From the NCBI GenBank assembly GCA_035760865.1, contig DASTSE010000164.1:1-24151 (forward strand): a stretch of 24,151 nucleotides of DNA, written 5' to 3'. The position numbers and the translations under genes are program-made. Within the stretch, counting starts at the first letter, position 1. Each line of letters starts with the position of its first letter. Below, in pieces: positions 1 through 7,019 of the stretch. This DNA comes from Dokdonella_A sp035760865. Its GTDB lineage: Bacteria; Pseudomonadota; Gammaproteobacteria; Xanthomonadales; Rhodanobacteraceae. The notes below the pieces were generated by a model. The model saw only the letters and a list, made by a program, of their open reading frames with translations. It was not told where the DNA came from and did no database searches.

Positions 1-1271
1 ACGCTCGCCGGCGTCGCCGCATCCATGCGCGCGAGATCCTGCTGGTACGCGGCCGGATCGCCGCGGTAGACCTGCCCCTCGGCGAGCACGCTCGCCTTCG
101 AGTTGACCTTCTCGTGCGCGCGGATGAAGCGCGCGCGGTTGTCGACCTTGACCCGAGCGAGCTCGTCGTCGGTCGGGCCTTTCTCGAGGAATTTCTTCCA
201 TTCGTCGGCGATCGCGGCTTCGACCTTGGCCGGATCGACGCCCTTCTTCACGTCCGCCGTGAGCTGCAGCATCGAAGCGAGCGCGAACGCCTGCACCGAC
301 ACCGAAACGTCGTCGACGAGCTTGTCCTTGTACACGAGGCGCTCGTACAGCCGCGACGTCTTGCCGCCGCCGAGCACGTCGGCGGCGAGTTCGAGCAGGC
401 CCTCGTCCGCGTCGGCGAGGCCGGGCATGTTCCACTCGCGCACGATGCGCGTCTGCGCGACGTGGTCGGTCATCGTGTCGCGCGTCGACTGCGTGCGCGG
501 CGCGGTCCACGGCTGCTGGCGCGGAACCGGCGCGCCGGCGGGGATGTCGCCGAAGTACGCCTGCACCTTCGCCTTCGCGACCTCGGGCGTGATGTCGCCG
601 ACGAGCGCGATCGTCACGTTGGCGGCGCCGTACCAGGCCTGGAACCATTGCTTGACGTCGGCGAGCGAGGCCGCGTCGAGGTCCTTCATCGAACCGATCG
701 TGTCGTGGTGGTACGGATGGTTGGCCGGGAACGCGTTCGCCGCGATGCGTTCGTCGACGCGGCCGTACGGCTGGTTCTCGCCCTGGCGCTTCTCGTTCTG
801 CACGACGCCGCGCTGTTCGTCGAGTTCGGGCTGGCCGATCGCGCCGAGCAGGTGGCCCATGCGATCCGACTCCATCCACAGCGTCATGTCGAGCGCGGTG
901 GTCGGCACGGTCTCGTAGTAGTTGGTGCGGTCGAACCAGGTCGTGCCGTTCTGATCGGTCGCGCCGGCGAGCTCGAACGGACGGAAGAACTCGTCCTTGT
1001 GGTTCTCCGAGCCCTGGAACATGAGGTGCTCGAACAGGTGCGCGAAGCCGGTCTTGCCGGCCGGCTCGTCGGCCGAGCCCACGTGGTACCACACGCTGAC
1101 CGCGACGACCGGAGCCTTGTGGTCTTCGCTGACGACGACGGTGAGGCCGTTCGGCAGGGTGAAGCGCGTGAACGGGATGTCGATCGCATCGCCGCCGGCG
1201 GCGTGCGCGGCGGCGATCCCCGCGCCGGCGAAGGCGGCGGCGGCGACGAGGCGGGCGAAGGTCTGGCGCAT
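1..1271 (-). CDS. M16 family zinc metallopeptidase, exported (partial, C-terminus off window)
   Basis: Reading leftward from ATG at 1271, 423 codons are visible before the window edge. Residues 1-24 form a Sec signal peptide (MRQTFAR, then an Ala-rich core ending in AHA). The mature N-terminus has the M16 start pattern FTLPNGLTVVVSEDH. HLFEH at residues 78-82 is the inverted zinc motif (HxxEH) and Glu160 in QNEKRQGE, 78 residues after the last His, fits the third zinc ligand. The next stretch (FQAWYGAANVTIALVGD) is the usual M16 domain linker. M16 proteins are processing peptidases or oligopeptidases; with a signal peptide this one should act in the periplasm. AGGAGA lies 4 nt before the start. 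Exported bacterial M16 genes often come in tandem, so a partner may lie to the left, outside the window. The family call is firm; the substrate is unknown. Confidence 0.94.
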   Translation of the reverse strand, partial: MRQTFARLVAAAAFAGAGIAAAHAAGGDAIDIPFTRFTLPNGLTVVVSEDHKAPVVAVSVWYHVGSADEPAGKTGFAHLFEHLMFQGSENHKDEFFRPFELAGATDQNGTTWFDRTNYYETVPTTALDMTLWMESDRMGHLLGAIGQPELDEQRGVVQNEKRQGENQPYGRVDERIAANAFPANHPYHHDTIGSMKDLDAASLADVKQWFQAWYGAANVTIALVGDITPEVAKAKVQAYFGDIPAGAPVPRQQPWTAPRTQSTRDTMTDHVAQTRIVREWNMPGLADADEGLLELAADVLGGGKTSRLYERLVYKDKLVDDVSVSVQAFALASMLQLTADVKKGVDPAKVEAAIADEWKKFLEKGPTDDELARVKVDNRARFIRAHEKVNSKASVLAEGQVYRGDPAAYQQDLARMDAATPAS

Positions 1272-1308
1272 GGGTTCTCCTGGCGATGCGCGGAACGCGG
1301 AAACGTGC

Positions 1309-1314
1309 AGGGTA
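1309..1314 (-). promoter_or_regulatory. Candidate -10 hexamer (TACCCT) for the M16 peptidase gene
   Basis: TACCCT on the minus strand sits about 38 nt upstream of the ATG at 1271, in the 163-bp divergent spacer shared with the SDR gene. It fits the TAnnnT pattern seen before other genes here. No convincing -35 element is visible, so this is weak. Confidence 0.28.
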
Positions 1315-1387
1315 CGCGGCCGTCGGCGCAGGCCGCAACGGACGTAGGTCATGGCGTGCGCGGGCGTGCGCGCGCGGCCGGTTCCGT

Positions 1388-1393
1388 TAGACT
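1388..1393 (+). promoter_or_regulatory. Candidate -10 hexamer (TAGACT) for the SDR gene
   Basis: TAGACT lies 41 nt before the SDR start, in the divergent spacer with the M16 gene. It would give a leader of roughly 35 nt containing the AGGAGG site. No clear -35 box is visible. Confidence 0.33.
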
Positions 1394-1423
1394 GCGGCCG
1401 GGCGGCAGGGTTCGCCGCGTCGC

Positions 1424-1429
1424 AGGAGG
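1424..1429 (+). promoter_or_regulatory. Ribosome binding site AGGAGG that fixes the SDR start
   Basis: A full AGGAGG with a 5-nt spacer to ATG 1435. The reading frame is open further upstream (to an ATG at 1351), but only the 1435 start has this site, and it gives a protein that begins directly at the nucleotide-binding strand. Confidence 0.75.
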
Positions 1430-1434
1430 TGCGC

Positions 1435-2127
<693 letters not shown>

Positions 2128-2373
2128 GTGTCCGCGCGCTGTCCGCGGCCGTGTCCGTGCGCCGCGGACGCGCGCGGCGGGCGATCCCGGATGCGACCGC
2201 GCACCGTTGCGACGACGCGCCGGAAGTGGCCGGCGCGTTCGCGCGCGTGGACGAAGAACCGCACGGAATCGCGCCGCTGCGCCGTGCGCGACGGCACGAC
2301 GTGACTTCCGGCCTAGCAACTCTTTTTGCCTTTGCCGCATCCATAACGCCGTGAGCAGAGCAGCTCCCTGGGT
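2128..2373 (+). other. Non-coding spacer between SDR gene and sigma-54 promoter
   Basis: About 245 bases with no credible gene. Open frames here run in from neighbouring genes without start signals or recognisable protein. It holds the hairpin at 2141-2169, a second small stem (GCCGT/ACGGC at 2281-2295), a T-run at 2323-2327, and the sequence just upstream of the sigma-54 promoter, where an enhancer-binding activator would be expected to bind. A short inverted repeat GAGC-N6-GCTC is visible near 2353-2366. No assigned activator site was recognised. Confidence 0.5.
2141..2169 (+). terminator. Possible hairpin terminator after SDR gene
   Basis: GTCCGCGG (2141-2148) pairs perfectly with CCGCGGAC (2162-2169) around a 13-nt loop, starting 14 nt after the SDR stop codon. 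There is no U-tract directly after it, so it may only stabilise the 3' end. Confidence 0.35.
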
Positions 2374-2388
2374 TGGCACATCGCTTGC
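2374..2388 (+). promoter_or_regulatory. Sigma-54 (RpoN) promoter, -24/-12 type
   Basis: TGGCAC, then five bases, then TTGCT follows the sigma-54 consensus TGGCACG-N4-TTGCW in spacing and in every strongly conserved base (GG at -24, GC at -12). Initiation would fall near base 2400, giving a leader of about 27 nt that contains AAAGGAG before ATG 2427. Such promoters need an AAA+ enhancer-binding activator (NtrC/PilR/FleQ type); none is encoded in this window. Confidence 0.75.
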
Positions 2389-2426
2389 TCTGCACCATCT
2401 GGAAGCTCGCAAAAGGAGAAGATGCC

Positions 2427-2762
2427 ATGAACGTCCGCACCCCCCTCATCCGCGCCGCCCTGGCCGCGACGATGGTCGCGGGAAGCTTCGCGCTCGAGCG
2501 CGTGCCGCAGGCAGCCGCAGCCGACCTCGGCATGTCGGTCGAAGCGCGCGCACCGCTGAAGGCCACGCTGCTGCCGGCATTGCGCGTGACCGCACGCGCG
2601 TCGAATCCCGATCAAGCCGCCGCAAGCGAACTCGCGTCGGGCGATGGCCTGCCGGTGACGCTGCTGCCGACCGTTCGCGTCACCGCGTCCGTCGCCGACT
2701 TCGCGATGTTCGACCTGTCGCTCGAAGGCGACGCCGGCGTCGTGCTGCTCGCCGCGGAGTGA
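2427..2762 (+). CDS. Small exported protein with duplicated TLLPxxRVTA motif, unknown function
   Basis: A 111-residue protein of no family I recognise. Residues 1-31 are a signal peptide (Arg-containing n-region, hydrophobic ALAATMVAGSFAL, cleavage likely near QAAAA/DLG). The mature part of about 80 residues contains two copies of one motif: LKATLLPALRVTA at 44-56 and LPVTLLPTVRVTA at 75-87, separated by a polar Ala/Ser-rich linker. The C-terminus is acidic and hydrophobic. GGAG at 2415-2418 with an 8-nt spacer fixes the ATG at 2427; the in-frame upstream TTG at 2373 lies inside the sigma-54 promoter and is not a usable start. It is monocistronic: a candidate GATAAT box separates it from trmL. 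Sigma-54 control suggests conditional expression, for example nitrogen, surface or motility-related. That is inference. Confidence 0.75.
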   Translation: MNVRTPLIRAALAATMVAGSFALERVPQAAAADLGMSVEARAPLKATLLPALRVTARASNPDQAAASELASGDGLPVTLLPTVRVTASVADFAMFDLSLEGDAGVVLLAAE

Positions 2763-2795
2763 GCAGCGGGCGCGAGCGCGGCGTCGTCGCCGCGC

Positions 2796-2823
2796 TTGCG
2801 CCGCGCGCGGGCGTCCCGATAAT
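2796..2823 (+). promoter_or_regulatory. Candidate promoter of trmL, near-leaderless
   Basis: TTGCGC (2796-2801), 16 bases, GATAAT (2818-2823). The -10 box ends 6 nt before the GTG start, so transcription would begin at or next to the start codon. No Shine-Dalgarno sequence is present, consistent with a leaderless message. Confidence 0.42.
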
Positions 2824-2829
2824 GCGCGC

Positions 2830-3297
2830 GTGCTGCACGTCGTCCTTTACCAGCCCGAGATCCCGCCGAACACGGGCAACGTGATCCGCCTGTGCGCGAA
2901 CAGCGGCGCCGCCCTGCACCTGCTGCGACCGCTCGGATTCGATCTCGACCACGCCAAGCTGCGCCGCGCCGGCCTCGACTACCACGAGTTCGCCGAGGTC
3001 GCCGTGCACGACGATCTCGCCGCGTTCGTCGCCGCCGTCGCGCCGCGTCGCCTGTTCGCGTTGTCGACGCGCGGCCGCGAGCGCTACGACGAGGTCGCCT
3101 ATGCCCATGGCGACGCGTTCCTGTTCGGCCCGGAGACGCGCGGACTGCCGCAGGACGTGCTCGACGCGATCGAGCCGGACCGTCGCCTGCGCCTGCCGAT
3201 GCGCCCGGGCAATCGCAGCCTCAACCTGTCGAACGCGGTCGCGGTCGTCGTCTACGAGGCCTGGCGCCAGCTCGGCTTCGCCGGCGCGGCGTCGTAG
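2830..3297 (+). CDS. trmL: tRNA (cytidine(34)-2'-O)-methyltransferase TrmL
   Basis: A 155-residue SPOUT-class methyltransferase that uses S-adenosylmethionine to 2'-O-methylate the wobble nucleotide of certain tRNA-Leu species. It aligns with the E. coli protein (157 aa) nearly end to end: PEIPPNTGN at 9-17, LRRAGLDYHE at 44-53, and the trefoil-knot SAM-binding motifs FGPETRGLP (99-107) and RSLNLSNAVAVVVYE (129-143). The start is GTG at 2830, which gives the family's usual MLHVVLYQPEIP N-terminus; the nearby ATG at 2822 is out of frame. The TAG stop is part of the REP-like repeat that begins at 3294. The gene is convergent with gpsA. Confidence 0.96.
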   Translation: MLHVVLYQPEIPPNTGNVIRLCANSGAALHLLRPLGFDLDHAKLRRAGLDYHEFAEVAVHDDLAAFVAAVAPRRLFALSTRGRERYDEVAYAHGDAFLFGPETRGLPQDVLDAIEPDRRLRLPMRPGNRSLNLSNAVAVVVYEAWRQLGFAGAAS

Positions 3298-3315
3298 GGT
3301 GGGCCCTGGCCCACC
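3294..3315 (+). repeat. REP-like inverted-repeat element, left end
   Basis: Begins GTAGGGTGGGCC and contains the perfect stem GGTGGGCC / GGCCCACC with only CT between. The first TAG is the stop codon of trmL. It matches 19 of 22 positions with the oppositely oriented copy at 3435-3456. It could fold in RNA and act as a terminator. Confidence 0.75.
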
Positions 3316-3434
3316 GAAGTTCCGGCTCACCGAAACGTTGCCCCAACGAAATTCCGGTGTGTATCGAAGCCCGGCGCATCGAAGCGCAAACCGCCGGCTC
3401 GCCGCTCGCCGCGATCGGCGATATGACCGAAACC
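3316..3434. other. Non-coding core between the two inverted REP-like ends
   Basis: About 120 bases with no plausible gene. It contains a direct repeat GAARTTCCGGY (near 3316 and 3347), a small perfect stem CGTTG-CCC-CAACG (3336-3348), and several CGAA repeats. With the flanking inverted repeats it forms one composite 163-bp element. Confidence 0.5.
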
Positions 3435-3456
3435 GGCGGGCCAGCGCCCGCCCTAC
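3435..3456 (-). repeat. REP-like inverted-repeat element, right end
   Basis: Read on the minus strand it begins GTAGGGCGGGCG and contains the stem GGCGGGC / GCCCGCC with a 4-nt loop. Its TAG is the stop codon of gpsA. It is the mirror partner of 3294-3315. Confidence 0.75.
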
Positions 3457-4448
3457 GGATATTCGGGTTTCTGCTCGCGCGCGAGCAGCGCGCGCATGCC
3501 TTCCGCGGGGGTGAGTTCCTCGTGCAGCACCTTCTGCACGAGCGCGGTGATCGGAAGTTCGACGCCGTGCGCATCGGCGAGCTTCATCACGGTGTCGACC
3601 GTCTGCACGCTCTCGACCACCTGGCCGATCTCGGCGATCGCCTCGGCGAGGGGCGTGCCGCGGCCGAGCGCGAGGCCGAGCCGACGGTTGCGCGAAAGGT
3701 CGCCGGTGCAGGTGAGGACGAGATCGCCGAGGCCGGCGAGCCCCATGAGCGTCTCCGCGCGCGTGCCGAGCGCGTTGCCGAGGCGGAGCATCTCGGCCAG
3801 GCCGCGCGTGATGAGACCAGCGCGCGCGTTGAGGCCCATCTGCATGCCGTCGGCGACGCCGGTCGCGACCGCGAGCACGTTCTTCATCGCCCCGCCGAGT
3901 TCGGCGCCGAGCACGTCGTTGCCGGTGTAGGCGCGGAAACGCGGCGAGTGCAGCGCGCGCGCGACGTCGCGGGCGAACGCCGCGTCGGCCGAATGCACGG
4001 TCAGCGCGGTCGGCAGGCCGAGCGCGACTTCGCGCGCGAACGACGGCCCGGTGACGACCGCAGCCCCGTGGCCGGGCAGGCGCTCGGCGACGAGCTCGTG
4101 CAGGAAGCGTCCGGAAGCCGGGTCGAAGCCCTTGGTCGCCCAGGCGATGCCGACGCCGGGCGCGACCCACGGCGCGATCGCGACGAGCAGGTCGTCGAAC
4201 GCGTGGCTCGGCACCGCGAGCAGCAGGGTGCCGGCGTCGCGCACGACCGGCTCGATCGCGGCGGACAGTTGCAGCGCCTCGGGCAGTTCGAGGTCGGGCA
4301 GATAACGCGCATTGCGACGCGTCGTCGCCATGTCCACGATCGCCTGCGGCGTGCGGCCCCAGAGCGTGGTCGGCACGCCGTTGCGCGCGAGCTGCACCGC
4401 GAGCGCGGTACCCCACGAGCCCGCGCCGAGAACGGCGAACGTGTTCAT
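3453..4448 (-). CDS. gpsA: NAD(P)-dependent glycerol-3-phosphate dehydrogenase
   Basis: A 331-residue cytosolic enzyme that reduces dihydroxyacetone phosphate to sn-glycerol-3-phosphate, the backbone for phospholipid synthesis. Visible motifs: dinucleotide loop GAGSWGTA at 8-15, ATKGFDP (104-110, with conserved Lys106), GPSFARE (134-140), and GGAMKNVLAVATG with catalytic Lys189. NARAGLITRGLAEM and GLAGLGDLVLTC follow in the C-terminal helical domain. ATG 4448 gives the normal family length; a longer frame back to a GTG at 4490 adds only a Pro/Arg/Gly-rich stretch. It lies 81 nt downstream of secB in the same direction, as in the conserved secB-gpsA arrangement, so co-transcription is likely. 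The TAG stop is contributed by a REP-like repeat. Confidence 0.98.
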   Translation of the reverse strand: MNTFAVLGAGSWGTALAVQLARNGVPTTLWGRTPQAIVDMATTRRNARYLPDLELPEALQLSAAIEPVVRDAGTLLLAVPSHAFDDLLVAIAPWVAPGVGIAWATKGFDPASGRFLHELVAERLPGHGAAVVTGPSFAREVALGLPTALTVHSADAAFARDVARALHSPRFRAYTGNDVLGAELGGAMKNVLAVATGVADGMQMGLNARAGLITRGLAEMLRLGNALGTRAETLMGLAGLGDLVLTCTGDLSRNRRLGLALGRGTPLAEAIAEIGQVVESVQTVDTVMKLADAHGVELPITALVQKVLHEELTPAEGMRALLAREQKPEYP

Positions 4449-4529
4449 CGCGCGAGCGCCGCCGCCCGGCGAAGGCCGGGGGCGGAGCACGACATGGAAC
4501 GGACGGCCATCATCCGCGGCCGCACGGGA

Positions 4530-5018
4530 TCAGGCGTTCGCGCCCTGCGGAGCGCCCGACTCGGCGCGACGGCGCATCTGCTCGGCGTACAGCGCATCGA
4601 AGTTGATTGGCTGCAGGAAGAACGGCGGGAAGCCGCCGTTCTGCACGAGCTCGGAGATCACCTGGCGCGCATACGGGAACAGCACGTTCGGGCAGTAGGT
4701 CGCGAGCACGGCGTCGCGGCCCTGCGCGTCGAAGCCGGTGAGGCCGAAGATGCCGGCCTGCTGCACTTCGGCGAGATACGCGGTCTTGTCCTCGACGCGG
4801 CAGGTCGCGGTCACGCTGAGCACCACCTCGTAGACGTCGGTGCCGAGCGGCGCGACGCGCTGCGCAAGGTTCAGCTCCACGTTCGGCTGGCCCTGCTGCT
4901 GGAAGATCTGCGGTGCGCCCGGGGCCTCGAACGAAACGTCCTTGACGTAGATGCGCTGCAGGTTCAGCTGCGCCTGGTTCTGCTCGGGCGCGGTCGCGCC
5001 GTTGGTGTTGTCTGCCAT
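4530..5018 (-). CDS. secB: Protein-export chaperone SecB
   Basis: A 162-residue tetrameric chaperone that holds preproteins unfolded and hands them to SecA. The sequence follows SecB throughout: LNLQRIYVKDVSFEAP (18-33), VELNLAQRVAPLGTDVYEVVLSV, TGFDAQ, YCPNVLFPYARQVISELV and NGGFPPFFLQPINFDALYAEQ. It ends in a short variable tail. The ATG at 5018 gives an Asn/Gln-rich N-terminal extension typical of proteobacterial SecB. No strong Shine-Dalgarno is present. It lies upstream of gpsA and downstream of the PNGase A-like gene, with a 9-bp hairpin and a possible promoter of its own in the 91-nt gap. Confidence 0.98.
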   Translation of the reverse strand: MADNTNGATAPEQNQAQLNLQRIYVKDVSFEAPGAPQIFQQQGQPNVELNLAQRVAPLGTDVYEVVLSVTATCRVEDKTAYLAEVQQAGIFGLTGFDAQGRDAVLATYCPNVLFPYARQVISELVQNGGFPPFFLQPINFDALYAEQMRRRAESGAPQGANA

Positions 5019-5050
5019 GGGTGTGCTCGATTCGAAGGTAAAGGCCGTCG

Positions 5051-5056
5051 ATTATC
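5051..5056 (-). promoter_or_regulatory. Candidate -10 hexamer (GATAAT) for secB
   Basis: GATAAT on the minus strand, 32 nt before the secB ATG, just beyond the hairpin that follows the upstream gene. No TTGACA-like -35 is visible because the expected position falls within the GC-rich hairpin. Confidence 0.3.
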
Positions 5057-5075
5057 CCACGGACGCGCCGGCCCC

Positions 5076-5099
5076 GCACCCGGCGCCAAGGCCGGGTGC
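5076..5099 (-). terminator. Hairpin between PNGase A-like gene and secB
   Basis: GCACCCGGC and GCCGGGTGC form a perfect 9-bp stem around a 6-nt loop, starting 10 nt after the stop codon of the PNGase A-like gene. There is no U-tract; it may be a weak terminator or an mRNA-end stabiliser that insulates secB from upstream transcription. Confidence 0.45.
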
Positions 5100-5109
5100 G
5101 CGGCGCCGA

Positions 5110-6927
5110 TCACGGCAGCAACTGCAAGGTCGCGCCGGTCACCGACGAGGCATAGTTGTAGTAGATGTCGAACCACGACAGCGGCAGGGTCGACGCACTG
5201 CAGTCGGCGCCGTCGTCGACCGCGGTCAGCGCGCCCGGCTCGATCAGGCCGCGCCGGCTCGCGGTGAGCGTGCGCGACCAGCAGGCGCCGAACGGATCGC
5301 GGTAGGTGTAGCTCTGCGTCGCGTCGGCCTGCAGGTCGGTGTTGTTGCCGGCGTCGTCGTAGAGGCGGCGTGCGCTCGTGACGACATGGTTCCCGCGCTG
5401 CGCGCCGCGCGCCATGTAGCCGTCGTAGCCGACCTCGACCTGCTGCTCCAGGGCCTGGTCGACATGGCTCGCGAGTACCTCGTTGCCGTCGGCGCCCGGG
5501 CCGTCCTCGTAGGTGAACGTGAGCGGGTAGCTGCGCTGTTCGTGCACGACGCTCGTCGCGGCGCCGTCGGTGCGCGTGGTGGTCGAGTCGATCGTCGTCG
5601 TCTGCACCATGTCCTGCTTGTACGGATAGAAATCGGCGTTGGTGGCGAGCTGCTGCACGCTCGAGAACGCGATCGTCTGGCGGACCTCGGTCGTCACCGG
5701 ACCGTGCGAGGTGGCGAGCGTGCCGGCGATCGTGAACGCGCGGTTCGAGGTCACCGTGACCGTGCCGTGGCTGCCGGCGTCGTCGTCGACGATGTCCTCG
5801 TCCACCACCGGCGACGGATCCGCGGTGAGCGTGTTCGTGGTCACCGCGCCGGTCACGTGCGTCGCGCCGTGGTCGAGGTAGAGCATGAGGTTCGCGGCGG
5901 TCGAGAAGTGGTCGATCGCGTTGAACACGCGCAGCGATACGGTGTGCGGCGTGCCGTCGCTGAGCGTCGCCGCGAACGGCGTGAGGTCGACCCGGTACGG
6001 CTCGAACGCGAGCGTCTGCACGCCGGGGATCGGCCGCCACAGCAGGGGATCGGCGCCGCCGGTGAAGATCCACGGGAAGATCGGCACGACGCCGGCCGGG
6101 ACGCCGTCGATCGCGACCTCGCCTTCGCGGAACGAGGTATTGCCGTAGTCGGCGAACGTGCCGGCGACGTCGTCGGGCAGGTTGAAGTACCAGAACTCGT
6201 CCTGCGCCTGGCTCTGCGCGTAGACGTCGAGGAACGCGCGCTCGATGTTCGTCGGCAACGCGTCGAAGGTGATCGCGAGCGCGTCGGACGAGCTCGCGAG
6301 ATCGGCGGTGCTTCCATCGGCGCTGCCGGCGAGCGGCAACAGCAGGTCGGGCCGCGGCGGGTGGTCGGGCACGCTCGCGACGGCGGGGTAGAAGACCAGC
6401 GACGCGCTGCCGTGGATGATCCCGGTGTAGTCGACGCCGCCGGAATTGCCGACGAAGTTGCCGAGGATCGCGCGCCCCGCGTGCGCCGACGAGAACAGCG
6501 GCGCGTAGTCGGTGAGGTCGCGCTCGACGTGCCACGACGGCGCGACGGTCGCCGACGGCTCCTGCGTCGTGCCGAAATAGAGGATCGCGCCGCCGAGCCA
6601 GATCGTCGCCGTGCGGTCGAACTGGCGGCCCGCGGTGACCGAATAGTCGAGGTCGAGCACGACCTTCTGCCACGGCCCGGGGCAGTCGGCCGGCGGCGCG
6701 TAGGCGAACGGCTTCGCGTCGAAATCGGCGAATGCCTGGTCCTGGTAGAGGCTCACCGTGCACGGCGTGCCGGGCGGGCGCGGCACGACCGGATCGGCGA
6801 CGGCGACGTTCGGCGAGCCGACGGTCGGCGGATCGGCCGAGGCGGCGAGGGCGAACAGGAGCAGCGACGACGCGAACAGTGCCTTCAGACCGCGCAACCC
6901 GCGCGGCGTACCGTTGCAGTACGACAT
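5110..6927 (-). CDS. Exported PNGase A-like peptide-N-glycanase (PNGaseA family)
   Basis: A 605-residue secreted protein. Residues 1-31 are a signal peptide (LKALFASSLLLFALAASA, cleavage before DPP). The body matches the plant/fungal amidase A family: QFDRTATIWLGGAILYFGTT (102-121), EPSA, WHVERDLTDYAPL (132-144), VDYTGIIHGSASLVFY (165-180), LPTNIERAFLDVYAQSQ, DEFWYFNLP (243-251), FTGGADPLLWRPIPG (288-302) and YRVDLTPF (311-318). The family cleaves the amide link between Asn and N-glycans; secreted bacterial versions would release glycans from host or fungal glycoproteins. The C-terminal 220 residues are beta-rich with many Thr/Ser and fewer clear matches. ATG 6927 has GGAGG with a 6-nt spacer. 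It sits between the rhodanese gene and secB, an unusual place. The family call rests on motif recall; activity is inferred. Confidence 0.84.
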   Translation of the reverse strand: MSYCNGTPRGLRGLKALFASSLLLFALAASADPPTVGSPNVAVADPVVPRPPGTPCTVSLYQDQAFADFDAKPFAYAPPADCPGPWQKVVLDLDYSVTAGRQFDRTATIWLGGAILYFGTTQEPSATVAPSWHVERDLTDYAPLFSSAHAGRAILGNFVGNSGGVDYTGIIHGSASLVFYPAVASVPDHPPRPDLLLPLAGSADGSTADLASSSDALAITFDALPTNIERAFLDVYAQSQAQDEFWYFNLPDDVAGTFADYGNTSFREGEVAIDGVPAGVVPIFPWIFTGGADPLLWRPIPGVQTLAFEPYRVDLTPFAATLSDGTPHTVSLRVFNAIDHFSTAANLMLYLDHGATHVTGAVTTNTLTADPSPVVDEDIVDDDAGSHGTVTVTSNRAFTIAGTLATSHGPVTTEVRQTIAFSSVQQLATNADFYPYKQDMVQTTTIDSTTTRTDGAATSVVHEQRSYPLTFTYEDGPGADGNEVLASHVDQALEQQVEVGYDGYMARGAQRGNHVVTSARRLYDDAGNNTDLQADATQSYTYRDPFGACWSRTLTASRRGLIEPGALTAVDDGADCSASTLPLSWFDIYYNYASSVTGATLQLLP

Positions 6928-6956
6928 GGCCGACCTCCGTGCCTGGTGGGGCACGC

Positions 6957-6962
6957 AGGGTA
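6957..6962 (-). promoter_or_regulatory. Candidate -10 hexamer (TACCCT) for the PNGase A-like gene
   Basis: TACCCT on the minus strand directly abuts the 18-bp palindrome and lies 29 nt before ATG 6927, leaving room for a leader of about 20 nt with the GGAGG site. It has the same TAnnnT form as other candidates in the window. Confidence 0.33.
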
Positions 6963-6980
6963 GCATCCGCCGGCGGATGC
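6963..6980. promoter_or_regulatory. Perfect 18-bp palindrome, candidate operator upstream of the PNGase A-like gene
   Basis: GCATCCGCCGGCGGATGC is an uninterrupted dyad placed where the -35/-10 spacer of the PNGase A-like gene would be. A second palindrome, CGGACGTCCG, overlaps its end at 6980-6989. It lies about 40 nt after the rhodanese stop codon, so a role as a transcript-end hairpin is also possible. No T-run follows it in the leftward direction. Confidence 0.5.
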
Positions 6981-7019
6981 GGACGTCCGGATGGCCAAAA
7001 GCGTGCGGGCGCGGCGCGC

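Noticed and set aside
6928..7019. Possible remnant of grxC between the rhodanese and PNGase A-like genes
   Set aside because: Only about 90 nt are available, and they hold palindromes; no CPYC-type glutaredoxin sequence is present on either strand.
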